From positions 2,914,001-2,978,000 of the forward strand of contig CM082589.2 in the NCBI GenBank assembly GCA_040954595.2: a stretch of DNA of 64,000 bases, given 5' to 3'. Of the stretch, positions 13,532 to 27,241 are shown piece after piece (the stretch's first letter is position 1; the number at the start of each line of letters is the position of its first letter). The stretch comes from Balanoglossus misakiensis (lineage: Eukaryota > Hemichordata). Under the pieces are notes generated by a model, which saw nothing but the letters and a program-made list of their open reading frames with translations, was not told the DNA's origin and ran no database searches. Position numbers and translations under genes: made by a program.

Positions 13532-14243
13532 TCTGTGTACCCTGCTCCCGTTCTGTGGTAAACTCGAAGTCAAATCTCTACACCACGGACAGAGGACTTA
13601 AAACCCGGGCATTTTTTTCGTCCGCCAATGATTTTTGTATGTATTTATGTATGTCCATCGCCTCTGTAATGGCTCGTGTGCAGATTTCTCAATCTCCCAA
13701 TATTGACAATGTGAAATGTGATTTGTTATGATATAATGTCGTTTCACATAGTGTGTGATTCACGGTGACCATAAATAAGAAATGTCATGTGTTCGTGTGT
13801 GTGTGTCCAAAGTTTGACATGCATCTAGCAACAGGTTTGGCGAAGTGACGCCAACAATTTGTCGCTTTCAGACCACCAGTCCCCTTAGTTTTTTTCCTTC
13901 TCTCAGTCTCACTGGCAGTCTTGAAGCTCAGAATTCTCCTAATTAATTCAATTTCCCCTATCAAGTTAACTGAAGAATGCCCAATGTCTGAAAAGATGCC
14001 CTCGTCGTGTTTCAAGTGGGCAGGCGGCGTTTCGCCTTTTCCGGCCACTTATTCCGATCCCAAGGACAGGACTTTTAGATCTCTCTTGAACCATACAAGT
14101 TACATCAGCCAGGCATTTTTCAACGTGTATTTCATAATTGCAAAGTTTCCCATTTTTCTAGTGCGGTGTGTCTTCAACCGTTGTGCAGAGATATCCTCCA
14201 TTGCCAACGGGATTTTTTTTAAGGCCAGTTTTTTCTTCCAGTA

Positions 14244-14265
14244 CATAGAAATGTACATTTCTATG
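14244..14265. repeat. Perfect 22-bp palindrome
   Basis: CATAGAAATGT is followed immediately by its exact reverse complement, with no spacer, centred between 14254 and 14255. It could extrude as a cruciform or bind a symmetric dimer. Confidence 0.9.
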
Positions 14266-17200
14266 GGAGTCCATTTGTCGACAAGAGATTAGGCTGACCA
14301 CGCATTGTTGTGCCGCTTTTTTCACTCTATTTTTTAAACTATAGCGTAAGTAACTCTTGCAGTTCGCTTTATTGAATTTCCGTGGGACCTCACAAAACGG
14401 CATGCTCAATTTGACTGCAGTGCCCGTCCCGTGGCTGATAATACCCGCTAACACAAAAGCGGGCCTGAGCGTTACCACGCCGGCTCATTCACATCGGAAC
14501 CTCAGTGAAGCAACGCAGATCTCGTACGCTCCTACTTCATTTATTCCACGCCACTAGCTCTACTGAGCGCCGAAGAAAGGACCCTAAAATTTCACTTCAA
14601 CGTGGATAACATCTGCATAGTCTTCCATAGAAATACGCAGAGCAACGGAACAATCCACGAGTCCACGGACCGCTGCACGCCAATAAAGAAAACAGTGGCA
14701 AAGTTAGCATATCTCGACCAAAGTCTTTGTGAGTTTGATTTTAACCGACTGAATGACTAACTCGGCGTTAGTAATTATAAAATAGATCGTGTGTAATTGA
14801 TGCCTTTGTTTCCAAATTATAAAAATCCTTTTTTTATATAAAACGTTTTCGGGAGGACAACAAACTCGCGGTATGTGCATTTCATAGTTGAAATCGACAT
14901 GCATCACCTTGATGTCGGCGTGCCGCGCATGTTTTTCTTAATTCTAAAAATCATCTTAGACGTTTTGGGCCGAGTGTGTTTACATTGCTATGTTCCTTGC
15001 CCGTGTGTCACTTATTAGTCCGTAGCTCAGACCAGAGGCATCTACCGCGATGCTCACTTTCATCTTTTTATCAAAAAACTGTCGCGTTGCTAGGAGAGAT
15101 CTTTTATCTGCTAACGACACCGTGTGAAATGTACAACTGCAAAATGACAATCAGATACTGGTTTGCGTGGTGGACGATTCAAAACAGGGGGTACAAGGAC
15201 GATGATAAGTGTCGCGTGGCTGCACCACTCGCTCTCTTGACTCTCCGCTCATCAAAAACGAGGACTTTCCGATCCTTTTTTCTTCTTTTTCACCACTACA
15301 CATTCCAAAGCCCGCGTTCATTCATTCCGCACGAGAAATGACGCAACTACGTGATGTCATCAATGAAACAATCCCGACACGTTTTTGTCTTTTAATCGGA
15401 AATATGTGCGCGAAATATGAAGTCATTTTAACCGTGAAAGCGAGGCCTTGCCTGAGTGTACCTGTCAACGCCTGTCTAGTGACATGATTGTGGTCCAACC
15501 TCTGTTATAAGGATAGATTTAAATACAATATTGCCCCAATAAACTGCTGCCAAAGATCAGCGTATACTTTGAATGTTAAATCGAACAATAATCCAGGCGT
15601 TTACCGACAGAATTAATTTGGATTTTCTGAGTTCTCGTCTCTGACTAAGCTCTCTTAGTGTGTTTCGTTTGATGTCCTTTCCACTCTGGGGAAATCAATC
15701 ATATAAACAAACTCAAATGCGTCGAGGATGTAGGGGGTCTTATGATGGAGAATGCGTCTTTGTCTTGTTGTTGAGGTTCTTGGTTTTGCTGTTGTCTGTG
15801 TTCGTTTTTTTGGGTGAAAGTACGGCGTTGGCGGACAGTCCACGATTCGGTTCTGTTCAACACCTCATCACATCGTAACTCTTTGCCCCTCTGTGTTACT
15901 ATCTCGGCTTCCTAGAATTCGGTTGTTCAATTTTCGGTGAATCATGAGCGTCCATCAGCATCAATAAACCCAATTCAACATACGCACAGCCATATGTCAC
16001 GACCATTGCAAATCTGCCATAAACGCATGGAACCTAGCTCAAAAATCCAGGCTTTCCCCCCTTCCAATATTGCCTAAGACTATGAGGAGTCGGGTTGTTT
16101 GACACGCGAAAAAAAATCATGTTTCACATACTGAGATTGTGCATGGTCGTATTATTACAAAAATAAGTAGCTGGATTTTTGTTTACTGGTTTGCGTTTTG
16201 AAACTTGACAATGCAGGAGAGCAAATTGAACTACCGTGTTACGCAGAGGAGAAAGTCAATAATTGCCTAAACGCTTTGGCCTCTTCAAGTAGAATTGTTG
16301 TCGACAGTGACGATCATAATTTGCTCCTTGGGTACTCGGGATTGGCAAGTACTCATAGTTTGGCGCAGAAACTGTTTTCTCATTAAGAATTGAACATCTT
16401 CATCCTTCCCCCACTTTGTCTTGTGTTTAGCGTATCTGTGACATCTTTGCGCCTACCGTGTTGATCATTTCTTAGACAAACTGATATCGACATATATCAA
16501 TCGATAAGGTTGTAATCAACGGACTAGACATGTTTTTTTCCCTTGTGAACATTCTATGAAGAGATCACGTATACTTGTGTTCCGATTCTGATCACATCGT
16601 CGTGTCTTTGTTTATTGAAAGCAAAAATAAACCACAAGACAACATAGGAGGTGCATGTACACAAAACTAGGACAACTGTTAACAGTGTGTTTTTGTAAAT
16701 AACAGACAGTAATTGTGACAGCAGTGATACCATTCTGCCCGCTGGGGTACAAATTCCCGGAACACGTTTGTTCACATGTTTCGTGTTTATTTGTGACTTT
16801 ACAAATTATTCCGTGAAATTAATACTAGTCCCTTTTTGGGGGAGGAGGTGGTCGCCCACTAGACTGATGCGAGGTTAATAATGGGAGTTGGACCTTCACT
16901 TCATTCCAAAATCCACAGAAAGCGAGAGGCTGTCAGGTGCGATACCGATTGCTATTCCGCGCGCCTGGTTGCTCTATTGTTACAAGCGATCAAAGTGCGC
17001 GCTATATGGGCTAAAATAAATACGATTTGCATCACAGTTAAGCGAAACATTTTATTTGTTTTAATGTGTCAACAAACATTGGGCAGGGGAAATTAAAAAC
17101 AAGCCACGTGCGTTTTTTACCAAAGGTGCTGCGTCTGGGAATGGCGGTGGTCGAGGGCGGCCATGATGCCTTGGTTCATGCATATCTTTAGTAGCTTGAT

Positions 17201-17643
17201 AACGTAATGGAAGCCACCTAATTTAAAGATGAAGATTCCCAATTCAAACGATTCACTTTGGCACACCCGGGGAAGTTTGAGTTAGGATTTTTGAACTCAG
17301 GACTGCGGGAATCCGTCAAAGTTACTGGCGTGTCCCAGAACCAGACAATTGAGGAGTTGTTGATTTCGTCGGCCAAGACAACCGGGGCTTCGGTTTGATG
17401 GATTAATGTTATAGTTGTGGGTCTTTCAGCGGCTACAATAGACCAACGGTTTGTTTAGCTTCTCCATTTTACCCCTATACAAAACGAGAATTCAAAAATT
17501 TCCCTGCACCTGTCAGGCGTTGACAATATTACGAGGCTGGTTCTCTCGGACCGAATCGCTGTCGGTTGCAGGCATTGAGAGAAAAAAACTGCGCGGGTAC
17601 AACAACTCCAGTGATGCCTATCTGTTCTCTGTTTCTCTCTGCT

Positions 17644-17654
17644 CCCCCCCCCCC
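17644..17654 (+). repeat. C11 run
   Basis: Eleven consecutive C on the gene's sense strand, inside the 22 kb intron. Confidence 0.95.
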
Positions 17655-17712
17655 TTTGCTTTTGTCCAAGCACCCCCACCAGTGCCACCCTCTGGATACC
17701 GAATCTTATCGA

Positions 17713-17744
17713 CCCCCCCCCCCTCCTCCTCCTCTTCCTCCTCC
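17713..17744 (+). repeat. C11 run followed by (TCC)n
   Basis: Eleven C (17713-17723) and then TCC repeats to about 17744, on the sense strand. It makes proline/serine-rich chance frames. Confidence 0.95.
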
Positions 17745-18270
17745 AAAAATCCCATGACTGATTGAACTAACCAGACACTTTCTGACAATTATGGTGTTTT
17801 TAGGAAACCGCGGCTTATAGTCTTTGGTTCCTTGTTTTAGGCGTAGGTGTCGAGGCAAAAGTTTGTGCCTCTCACATTACACGACCCTTCCACAAATAAA
17901 GTCACAAATGTTTATGGCTTTGTCGAAGTGACACCAAAAGAGTTATTATTATATACTGTGGCTTGTCACCACGTCCCCCTTTCCAGACAGTCGTTGTTGT
18001 TTTTTTCTCCGACCCTATTCTTCCAAATTGGCCAATAAACGTGGCAGTCCAAATTGTGCCATTGCAGGCGAAGTGGAACAGCTAGCCTTGGCGTGTCTGC
18101 AATCATTGTTGGCAGCACCTTCAGCTCTGTGGTGAACTCTCAAAGATGCAATGTGTGGAGGTGGTGGACGTGGGGGAAATCACGGGACGGGGGGAATTGT
18201 GCGTGTTCGCCGCTGCATGACGGAAGCCAGGCTGGCGTGAACCCATATTTTTTTGTATTATCCTACACTA

Positions 18271-18336
18271 GACGGTCTAGTGGGTAAGACGGTCGATCTT
18301 GTGACGGACGCGCTTCCCCCAGTTTTGGTTTTGACC
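18271..18336 (+). other. tRNA-like fragment, possible degraded SINE head
   Basis: GGTCTAGTGGGTAAGAC (18274-18290) resembles the D-arm/A-box of tRNA-Glu-type sequences. TTGTGA sits where an anticodon loop would be, and GGTTTTGACC (18327-18336) resembles a B box at about the right spacing of 49 bases. The stems do not pair well, so this is not a functional tRNA gene. It is best explained as an old tRNA-derived SINE head or chance. Confidence 0.3.
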
Positions 18337-21300
18337 ACTTCTTTAAGCCGGTGCCCCCAGTAACTGCTTATACAAATCAAATACCCGCCAGTACATTAAC
18401 GGGACAGATTAATTGAGAAATTGCATAGAATTGAACAAGGTAATCTTTCAACAAAGCCCACGTAAAACCTTATCAAGCATTTGCGTTTCTGGTTGCTCTT
18501 TCTGGTGATCAAGTTAGCAACGGGATAAAGTAAGAAAATCTCCGCCTTCATCAGACCATCTCGCAATATCGCTGCGCAACTCAAATGGTAACCTCAACAA
18601 CAGCACCACCCTAGGGAAATCACCATGTTAGGCAGTCATATACGTTTTTGCAGGAAGCGAATATGGCGGCGGTGCTCTCCTCCTCGAGAAGGCTGTGGTG
18701 CAAAAAATGTTCACTCGAGTCGGCCATCTTTTTTGTGTGTGTGTGTGCAACAAACTGGGGTTGGGCAATAACCGTTTCTGAGTGGGGGAGACGTCAATAG
18801 AAACACACTTCTCTCAGCCCCTCGTGCATTCATTTTGTTCAATCAAAAAAGTAGCCATTTAGTCGGCCTTTTCTGTGCCGTAAGCTGGTTGTATGTTTCT
18901 CCCGATACTTTTCCGTGCGAGTGGACCGGCAAGAAACGCCGAAGCGACGTAGCATTGTTCGGAGTATTTGATTGTGGTCTATCCTATTGGGCGTGTGCAG
19001 TCAGCGTGATAAACTATCTGTGAGAGGCTTAATACCCTTCCAGGAGTGAAGAATACCAACAAACGGACTGTGTGCACACTTTGAAAGCAAAGGTTAGAAA
19101 GAGAAACACGGGTTCCATAGTATGTATTCGAGTTTAACAATTCTATTGCGACTCCTGTGTCAGCTGGGTCAGTCACCGGCTTTGGCGTTTTTCCCTTTGC
19201 CTCGCGCCGCGTGTCCTTTCTACCCATTGACGTTTCCCCGTGCTTTTAGTCCAGTCGGAGGTCGATACGACAAGATCGAGAGTGTCTTCACTCTCCCCAT
19301 TGTTGTAGTCGAGACTTTTAATTCGGCAGCCGACAAAAAAAATTATCGAATTCCTCACTTCCAAATGTGTATTGAAATATTCGCCAGTCATATTTTATTG
19401 CGTGTAAAGTGCAGCCACTGCAGGGTAGGTTGACACGGCCGATTGAAAGGGATGAAAAAAATCCCTGTAGGCTTGGGGTTGTTTTATTTCAAAATGTCTA
19501 CCCTCGCCTTCATTCAGGGCGCGCGTCATGTTTATCTTAGACTACGCGGATAGGCACCCTCACGTGCGACATCAGCCGAACACCTGTCACACCGGTATAA
19601 ATCAAACCGAGTGTCCCTTTGTCGCTGGACAGTACAAATGCCAGGTGAAAATATAGTGTGCCATCCCCTCGACCCCAGTCTCGGGTTACCTGGGCGTCTT
19701 CCGTCGCTGGCGGGCTTAAGTCTTTTGTGTTCGCCTCCCATGAGTTCGCCAGCCAAACTTTTGAATAGTTTGTGGGGATAGTTTATCATGCCAATCCTCA
19801 ACAGAATGCCGCGTGGTAATAATTAAAAACCCGAACCGATGTCTCAATTAGGTTGATAAACAGTTCTTCTTTTATTCGGAGTGAATCAGAAACGTCGTTC
19901 ACCGCTCGACCTGTCGTCACCTGGCGGTACGGGTTCACTCCGTCGGAGTGCGGGAGCCATGAGACTAAATCAAACATCTTCGTTGTTGTTGTGACCGTTC
20001 TTTTCAGAAACACGTGGTTGAGAATCGGTCAGGTGGAACCGGAGAAACTCCTGGCTTTTTTGTTCGAAGGTGATATAACTGCAATGGCGAATAGACGGGT
20101 CGAAATCGTCTTGGCAGTTTTTTTATTGTGGAATGTGCCCGGTGTCCTCGCGGTTGTATAAAACATCTCATAAACAACAACAAAACAAAATGCAAATGCG
20201 GTCACCTTCTCAATAGCTTTATTAAGTGCCCATACATTTTGGCATCTCAATTAAAAATGTGTAAAAGAAATCCCAGAGTATATGTACTAAGAACCCTCTG
20301 TTTTTGTCATTTTGGATCGAACAATTTCAACTTTCTGCTCGGGTTTACACATTAATTATCCCAAAATAGTCCCAGTTGTGCTTTACGAGCCATGTCGTAA
20401 AAGGGTAGTTCTTCAGACGTTGTGATGGTGTCTTATGCAGTACCGTTTTCCGGCATTTGGAGCGAGAGGTGCTCTGGTTGGCCAAGGCAATGATCGGTTG
20501 GTTTTCTTTTGTTTTTGTTCCAATGGGAAAGTTAACCAAAGTTATCAGATATATGCGCAAAGAGAAAGCCCAGGCGATAACGATTCTAATTCTCTCTGAT
20601 AGGTCTAGACCCCTTTACCATCCCTGTTTTTACTGCATACGGGTATCATTAAATTAACACCACGTCTCTAGCCGAGCGAAACGCCGGACAAATGTTCACG
20701 ACTTGATCGTATAGCGCACGAAAAAAAGGGGGACCAAATTGCCTTGCGTTAAAACACATTCTATTGTTTCATTACAGTTTCCACGTGTGTCACTGTTAAG
20801 TAGAGCGATATTTTTTGAATGATCAATCCCAGTGCCCAGGGGTCCCCCACATTGAAAACTACCAGGAGCCAATGCTCTATCTGTTTTATCAAATCCAACA
20901 TTTGATCAGAAGATAGACACAAGATTAATGGCACCGTTTGAACCCTTGAGTCTGTTACATTTCACTCATCCGTTTATTGGTTTTTGTCAGAAATCAGGTT
21001 GTCCGTCATTAATAAACGCCAAGAAAACAGAATGATACTCTTACTGAGATCGACAACACTTTCCACACAAAGCCGTTAGGAGTCACAATGCTTTGGCCCC
21101 GGGAACCAACTTGGAAGCGTTGAGGAGACCAGTTTTTTCCTTGTCCTTTTTTTCTCATCGCCTGGGAATAGAGAGAGCATCGCGGACGTGCTCCGGTAGC
21201 GGCATAACTTTCAGAGGTTAAGCGCTCGCCGAACAAGATAATAAAGTTGAATTAACAGCATTTGTGAAATGTACAATTTGTGTGAACTCAACAGAAAGAA

Positions 21301-21850
21301 TACGGTTTACGACGACCAAACTCCTGATCGTTGCGTTTCCCGGGAGTTTCGCGCGTTAGCATATGATTACTCAACTTATTCCGTATTGTTAGTTTAATTT
21401 GCATTCATAAAATCCCTATAAAATCGCCTCGCTATGCCATCAAACTGGGCCTAGCCACCGGGGATGTAACGGTCCGGGTGATTTCTCGGCTCTGGGTTTC
21501 CGGGGCCCCGATACTGCGATACTGGTTTGGTGTTTGCATGCTTGCGAGGCGGTTTCCGAGCAACACGTCATCCAAGCATCAATCACTTTCCTCCCTGGCA
21601 TCAGCATCGTCAGTCATCGGCCGGGCAGACCGTATGCTGCGTGCCCGTATTAAAGCTTCCCGCAGACGATCGCACAATAGCGAGGATGCGAAATAAACCG
21701 GTCGGTTCCATGGTATTTTTTTTATTACATGGAAATTGCGATGGTTAATTCGGTTGTCATCGGATTTACCCTTGAAACTTTGACTGGCAATGTAATGAGA
21801 CGCAGATTCCCGAATATATCAGTTCTGACTGTTTAACCGACTGAGCACAG

Positions 21851-21863
21851 CCCCCCCCCCCCC
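21851..21863 (+). repeat. C13 run
   Basis: Thirteen consecutive C on the sense strand within the 22 kb intron. Confidence 0.95.
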
Positions 21864-22762
21864 TTTCCAACACTTTCAATGGCGTCCACAGGGCCAATCG
21901 CAGTGGAGGTTCGCACCTCGCCGTGTGATCTTTTCGCCCTACAGCTCAAACACACCGCCATTTGCCTATTAACCAATAAAACCCCATATACCTACACTTT
22001 CGTTCTCTGGAAAGAAAATGGCGCAGTTTTTGTGTCGTTTTTATTGTTACTAAATAGATCCAGTCTGATTGCTTTTTTTCTCTCTCTTCCGTAGAATCAT
22101 AAGCTTGTTAATATGCCTAGTTGTAAGGTAGCGACCTGGACCGCGCTACCCCTAACCGCCCGCGGGCAAGAAAATTCGTAATGGCCCGTCTGAAGTTACC
22201 GTAACTTGAATATATGTACCTCGTAAATGAAATCGCGGTGCAGCTACGGACGAAAATGCCTCACTCTGACAGGATTTGAGAATTATGTGTTAATTTCGCC
22301 TGAAGAATTAGGTACCCAAACGTGACGACTCGTCATAATCAAAGCCACGGTTCCATATTTTAAGGTGTATTTACGAAAATCACTTTAACACGGAGGGCTT
22401 TCAGATTTACACTGATACCAGGTCCCCTTTTAATTGACTTGATCAATCACTCGGCGGGTTGGTGAGTCGACTCCTGACGTCTGACAAAATTAGGCCGGTA
22501 TCAAATTGCTATTTGGCTTTGCAATTTCCAAAATCGTTTAAGAAAGTACTGGGTAATTAGTCAGCGTTGCTGCGTTGGACACACAGCATGATTAGCAGCC
22601 TGTCAAAATATCGCCCATTTCTTGCCAAGATGATTGGCGCGATATATCATCCTGATATATCTATCAGAATCTGAAACGTTACCATGACTTCGGGCGATTG
22701 ATCAATCTCGGCCCATGTCTGATTTCTCTTTAACGCCCCAAAAATCCATTTCCATAATTTTG

Positions 22763-22770
22763 TGACGTCA
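22763..22770 (+). promoter_or_regulatory. Perfect CRE motif TGACGTCA
   Basis: Exact palindromic cAMP-response element, followed by CGC. One of five in the window. The evidence is motif only. Confidence 0.25.
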
Positions 22771-23790
22771 CGCAACTTTGATTAAGATTTATTGTCACCG
22801 TCGCGGTACAGGCGAAAAGGGGCTGCCGTGATTGGTCAAAGTTTTGAGCGACGGAGAACCCGGATGTTGATTGACAATAGCGAGCGCCCGGATGTTGACA
22901 TACTCGCTCTCCCGAACCGTGTGCTCTGGAAGACTTGCAGGGCGAATGTGAGACTGCGCAGTAGAGAGCGCGAGGTGATAAATGGGTGTAATTATGTCGG
23001 TCATTTCTTTGCACGTTTGCAACACTTCAAATTTACACCATAGGGGATTTAGAATAGCACAAACAACACAGAAAGCCTGTTGGTCCGGAGAGCAACCAAA
23101 CAGCATCAAGGAAAGATGGTTATTAGTATCATGTAGGCGCGTACATGTAAAAACTCGTTCTTACGCCTATTTTGTGCGAAGAAGTTTGAATTTCGAGAGC
23201 TGCATTATGGTCCGGAAAGTGATTGAAATGAAAGCGTTGACAAGAGCAGGAGCAAATGGCCTTAATCTGTGTCTGTATTTGACTGGGACAATGAACGATT
23301 CACTTCATCAACACTCGACAGGGAAAAGGGACAGAGAGCGAGAAGAAGGTTTTGTGTCACTTCTTTTAAGGCAGCAAAATACAGATCCATTTTAATGATA
23401 TACGATTGCTTGAGTCTAGTGACAGTGTCCCCGCTGCGCGCTACGTTCCCTCCGACTCGACAGTAGAATACGAGAAAGCGCGATCCATTATCGAAAAGAG
23501 AAAAAAAAATATTCACGACCGTCTCTAGTTACAAAAAAAAGAGACGGAGAAAGAAAGTCGGTGACAATCAGACAGGGATATTTTCAAGCAAAGGAGTTAT
23601 ATGTGCCATTTGTCTTTGTGAGTGAAATTGTTCCGAGGCGCCAAGATCATCATGTACATATAAACTTTTACGAGGGAATTGTTTTAATGGTTCTAACAAA
23701 TTCGCGTCAAGAAGGGTGAAGTGTTAGGCTCTAACAAAAACGACCCTTTGTCGACAAGGTATAAAACATACGTACATCATACAGTTCCAT

Positions 23791-23958
23791 TCATCGATCC
23801 ATCCATCCATCCATCCATCCATCCACACACACAGATACATAGATACATGCATACATGCATACATGCATACATGCATACATACATATATACATACATACAT
23901 ACATACATACATACATACATACATACATACATACATACATACATACATACATACATAC
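23791..23958. repeat. Compound tetranucleotide microsatellite (ATCC)n, (ATAC/ATGC)n
   Basis: Starts as atcc repeats (to about 23824), passes through a short ac/agat section, then alternates atac and atgc before becoming pure (ATAC)n to about 23958. The open frames across it (IHTYIHTY and the reverse VCMYVCMY) are artefacts of the repeat. Confidence 0.97.
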
Positions 23959-24542
23959 TTCACATTTTAATGCGCCTCCTATTTATGTCTGAAAAAAGTA
24001 GCGAGTTGATTTATGTGTTAATTTTATAAACAAATTTTGCAAATTGATAAAAAAAGGTAGATTTTACGCACTAATGCTATCCAATACACCCAATTTCGTG
24101 CGTTTCAAACTTGCAAGCAATTGGAAACCCCCCGGCGGAGTGATACGTGCCGGACACCTGCGGCGAAGGGACTACCAGACGGGTTCCAGTGCGCGTTTAT
24201 GATAAATGTAACTATCAGCGAACTAAACAGGGACGGGTGATTTGTTAAGGTGGAATCGTAGATACACTTTATCTATGCTAAGTTGCTTGACTCGTATTGT
24301 ATTCGGCAATGCAGTTATTTCCTTTATGTAAATAGTGCGAGGGGGAAACAATTGCCCGATGATGGGTTTCCATTTGTCGCGGCCGTGCGAAACCGTCATT
24401 TTTCTCTGTCAAAGTCTCTCTTTTTTCGACCCGGTGCACACCGAGATCTCCCCATATCTCCTAAAGCCTTTGTCTGTAGGTTAGACTACCCCTAATTGAC
24501 TAAACACACGACTTCATAGCCGTACCCTGAACTGTGCGTAAT

Positions 24543-24629
24543 ACACGCGCGCGCACACATGCGTCATCAAAACTAAGGCACGGACACTGGGCTGGGGCAG
24601 TGAACGTTTTCAAACAACCGCGCGCGTGT
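24543..24629. repeat. Inverted pair of CG/CA alternating arms
   Basis: ACACGCGCGCG at 24543-24553 is the exact reverse complement of CGCGCGCGTGT at 24619-24629, with a 65-base loop. Both arms lie in longer alternating purine-pyrimidine tracts, the type of DNA that adopts Z form. Confidence 0.75.
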
Positions 24630-25277
24630 GTGTGCTACTGTGGACCAGGGCGCGCAGTAAAACGCCAGGCGAAATTACGATGACTGGCACTTTGCAAGGA
24701 ATAATATTGCCCATTTTCAGATATTACAGTTCTTAGCCCAGGGCTGCGTATTTGTCTTCGTTTGAGGTGACGCAACTCTGGTGGCGTCTCTCTCGGGGGA
24801 GTCGCCCGGCAAATCTCTGGTAACACGTCTACTATGAAATGGTATGAGTAGGCAAAATGGATAGGGCCAATCTTGGAAAATCTATCACTTTGAGAGCGTT
24901 GAAATGAGTAATAAAATCAACGATGTGTGAGGCTCGCTCCTTTGCTCAGAGGTCTCCAATTCCTTTCTCTTGTTTTTTTTCGATATCGCTTCACCTGAAA
25001 GCATAGCCTCATTGAAACAACGAAATCAACTTGTTATTCAACATCTTTGCAACGTCTTAATTTGCTTGTGTTAGTATCGTGTGCTGTAGTGTGCTGTTAT
25101 GTTAGAAATAACTAAGCTTACACATGCAGGTCACTAAACAAACATACATTTTTCTCAATCATGCTGTCACATCGGGTCTTAACGCGGATAACTCAAACCG
25201 AAATAGTGCACATTTGCTGGTAGCCAGTGCTGGTCGTACGTTTCCTCAAAAACAGTAGTTTATTAGTAGACTGTAAG

Positions 25278-25291
25278 CCCCCCCCCCCCCC
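25278..25291 (+). repeat. C14 run
   Basis: Fourteen consecutive C on the sense strand within the 22 kb intron. Confidence 0.95.
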
Positions 25292-26004
25292 TTTTCCAGT
25301 AGACTCCCTACACAAATCAGCGCACAGTGAAGGGACATGGTTGCACAGTAGGCTTGGAGCTGGCTGTCTGCAGCTGTTTACGCTGCCATATTTGTTTTCC
25401 ACCCTTAACTGTTACCCGGTGTCTATTTCGCGCGTACGTGACAATGACCCCGATATTGTCACACAAAGGAAATTGGACTGCGTGTGTCGTTGTTATGTTC
25501 ATTTCGTTCCGACAATTACGCGTGAAAATTACTATTTCGAGGGTCGGCGAAAAAAAACAAGTTTCGCGAAATCAAAAGACACGACGCGAAACCTGAGTTT
25601 AATTGGACTTAGCTCGCCTAATTCCGTGAATCAAAAACAAATCCCAAGACATAAATACCTTCCAATTTTTGATTGTGTTATAAAACTGGAAGCCCAACGT
25701 AAATCTATAGGTTGTGTTGGCCTGCTATTTTTTTGATAGAGTCCTGACTTGAGTTGAAGTCACGTTAGTTCTATTTCGTTTGAGTTCTCAACATGAGTGA
25801 AACTACACGTGTACATGCCTTCGAAGAAATTCACCAACTTTCTGTTCAACCTTCAGCTAAAAGTTGAACTTTGTTCTTGTTCCCAGGGAATAGAAACCTC
25901 ACTGCATTCTTGTCTTCGTGCGGATAACGATCACCATGCTGATACACGACACAGTGTTTGCCAAATGCGTTCTACCCGTATAATTATCGGTCAGAAACAT
26001 TTCC

Positions 26005-26055
26005 TAATTAATTAATTACCTGCTCATTAGATAATCAGCGTGACTGTTTAAATTA
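26005..26055. promoter_or_regulatory. Cluster of homeodomain-type AT motifs
   Basis: Overlapping TAATTAATTAATTA (26005-26018) is followed by CATTAG, ATAATC and AAATTAATT within 50 bases. Such TAAT cores are bound by homeodomain proteins. It is a candidate enhancer core only; AT-rich introns produce these motifs by chance. Confidence 0.2.
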
Positions 26056-26202
26056 ATTCCACTGGGTCATTCTCATGCGACAGGTTATTACCACAAGGAA
26101 TGCCCTCATCTCCCAGAAGGAGATGTTTGCTGTGCACACTCAAGTACAACAGCAATTTGAAGTATTTTAAGAGATTCTGTTAATAGAACGAGTTCAAGAA
26201 CG

Positions 26203-26260
26203 TTCTCTCTCCCTCTCTCTCTCTCTCCCTCTCTCTCTCTCTCTCCACCCCCCTCCCCCA
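26203..26260 (+). repeat. (CT)n pyrimidine tract
   Basis: About 55 bases of CT/CCT repeats on the sense strand, ending in a C-rich stretch. Confidence 0.95.
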
Positions 26261-26690
26261 CTCGATTTCCAACGAGCTGTCACCAAATGGGAGTTATCTT
26301 TACAGCCCCGGCTAATATCTCTTTTAATTGGCTGGTAGTGGTCGTTAAACTGTATGCGGATTCAGCTTTAAAGCTAAGAAACTCGTAAATTCCTTTTTGT
26401 TACTGCGCTTACTCACTCGCTGGCATGATAGACACATGCATAGAGTACTAGTGTTCAGGGAAAAGAGATGGAGAGTCGAGGCCAACAATTGCAAGTCGTG
26501 CTCTAACTGTAAAATAATCGGGGGGAGAATTACGACAGCAATAAAGCGACCGAGAGCAGAGTTTCATTTCGAAATCGCCTTAGATGAAAGACGAGTCCTT
26601 GTTTTGTCAAGATCACGTTCAATGACTGTAATAGATCTTGAACTCGTTACTTTTTGTCAAATAATGGCAGATAGAGAAAACGAGCTAGAA

Positions 26691-26764
26691 CAGTTCAGTT
26701 CAGTACTGTACTGTATCGTGTTGTGCTGTGATGTACTACATTGTATACTGTGTTGTACTGTACA
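26691..26764. repeat. Degenerate TACTGT/GTTGT quasi-repeat
   Basis: A cryptically simple stretch built from gttca, tactg, tgttg and tgtac words with local dyads such as CAGTACTG. It explains cysteine-rich chance frames on both strands. Confidence 0.6.
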
Positions 26765-27229
26765 TAATAGAATATGATAATCACCAATGCGTCTATTACC
26801 ACCAGCAGGAATGTTTCTTATGTTCTTCTGAAAATCCACTGTTTTCAAAACTGTCTGCTGTTCATATACATGTAATATTGATTGGTTATCATTTTGTAAA
26901 ATATAGTTAGACAGGCGTGTTTTGGTGTCAAACTTGTCCTGTCGTCACGACTTGGTTATTAAACGATCTGTTGATCGAAAGAGGCAGTCATGGTTCATGT
27001 GGTTTGTTTTAAAGATGTTCAGTGTGTCGTTGAAAGTCATGGATCAAAGGCCGGCGAGATTCTTGTCAACTGACTGCGATCTCAGACATCGAATTAAAAG
27101 GATTGACGGGCATGCGTTGAAATGCTTGTTCCACAGGCGGTAGGGGCAGTGTCATTGAGTGCTTGTTGAATGTTAAAAGCAAGTGAAGTGTTGCTTGTGG
27201 CTCTTGTGTCGTGATCTGATGTGGGGCAG

Positions 27230-27241
27230 CCCCCCCCCCCC
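27230..27241 (+). repeat. C12 run
   Basis: Twelve consecutive C on the sense strand within the 22 kb intron. Confidence 0.95.

Noticed and set aside
23724-23963. Tyr/Cys/Val/Met-rich frame on the minus strand and its plus-strand partner
   Set aside because: Both are translations of the ATAC/ATCC microsatellite. The same applies to the FIHSFIHS frame at 48352-48618.
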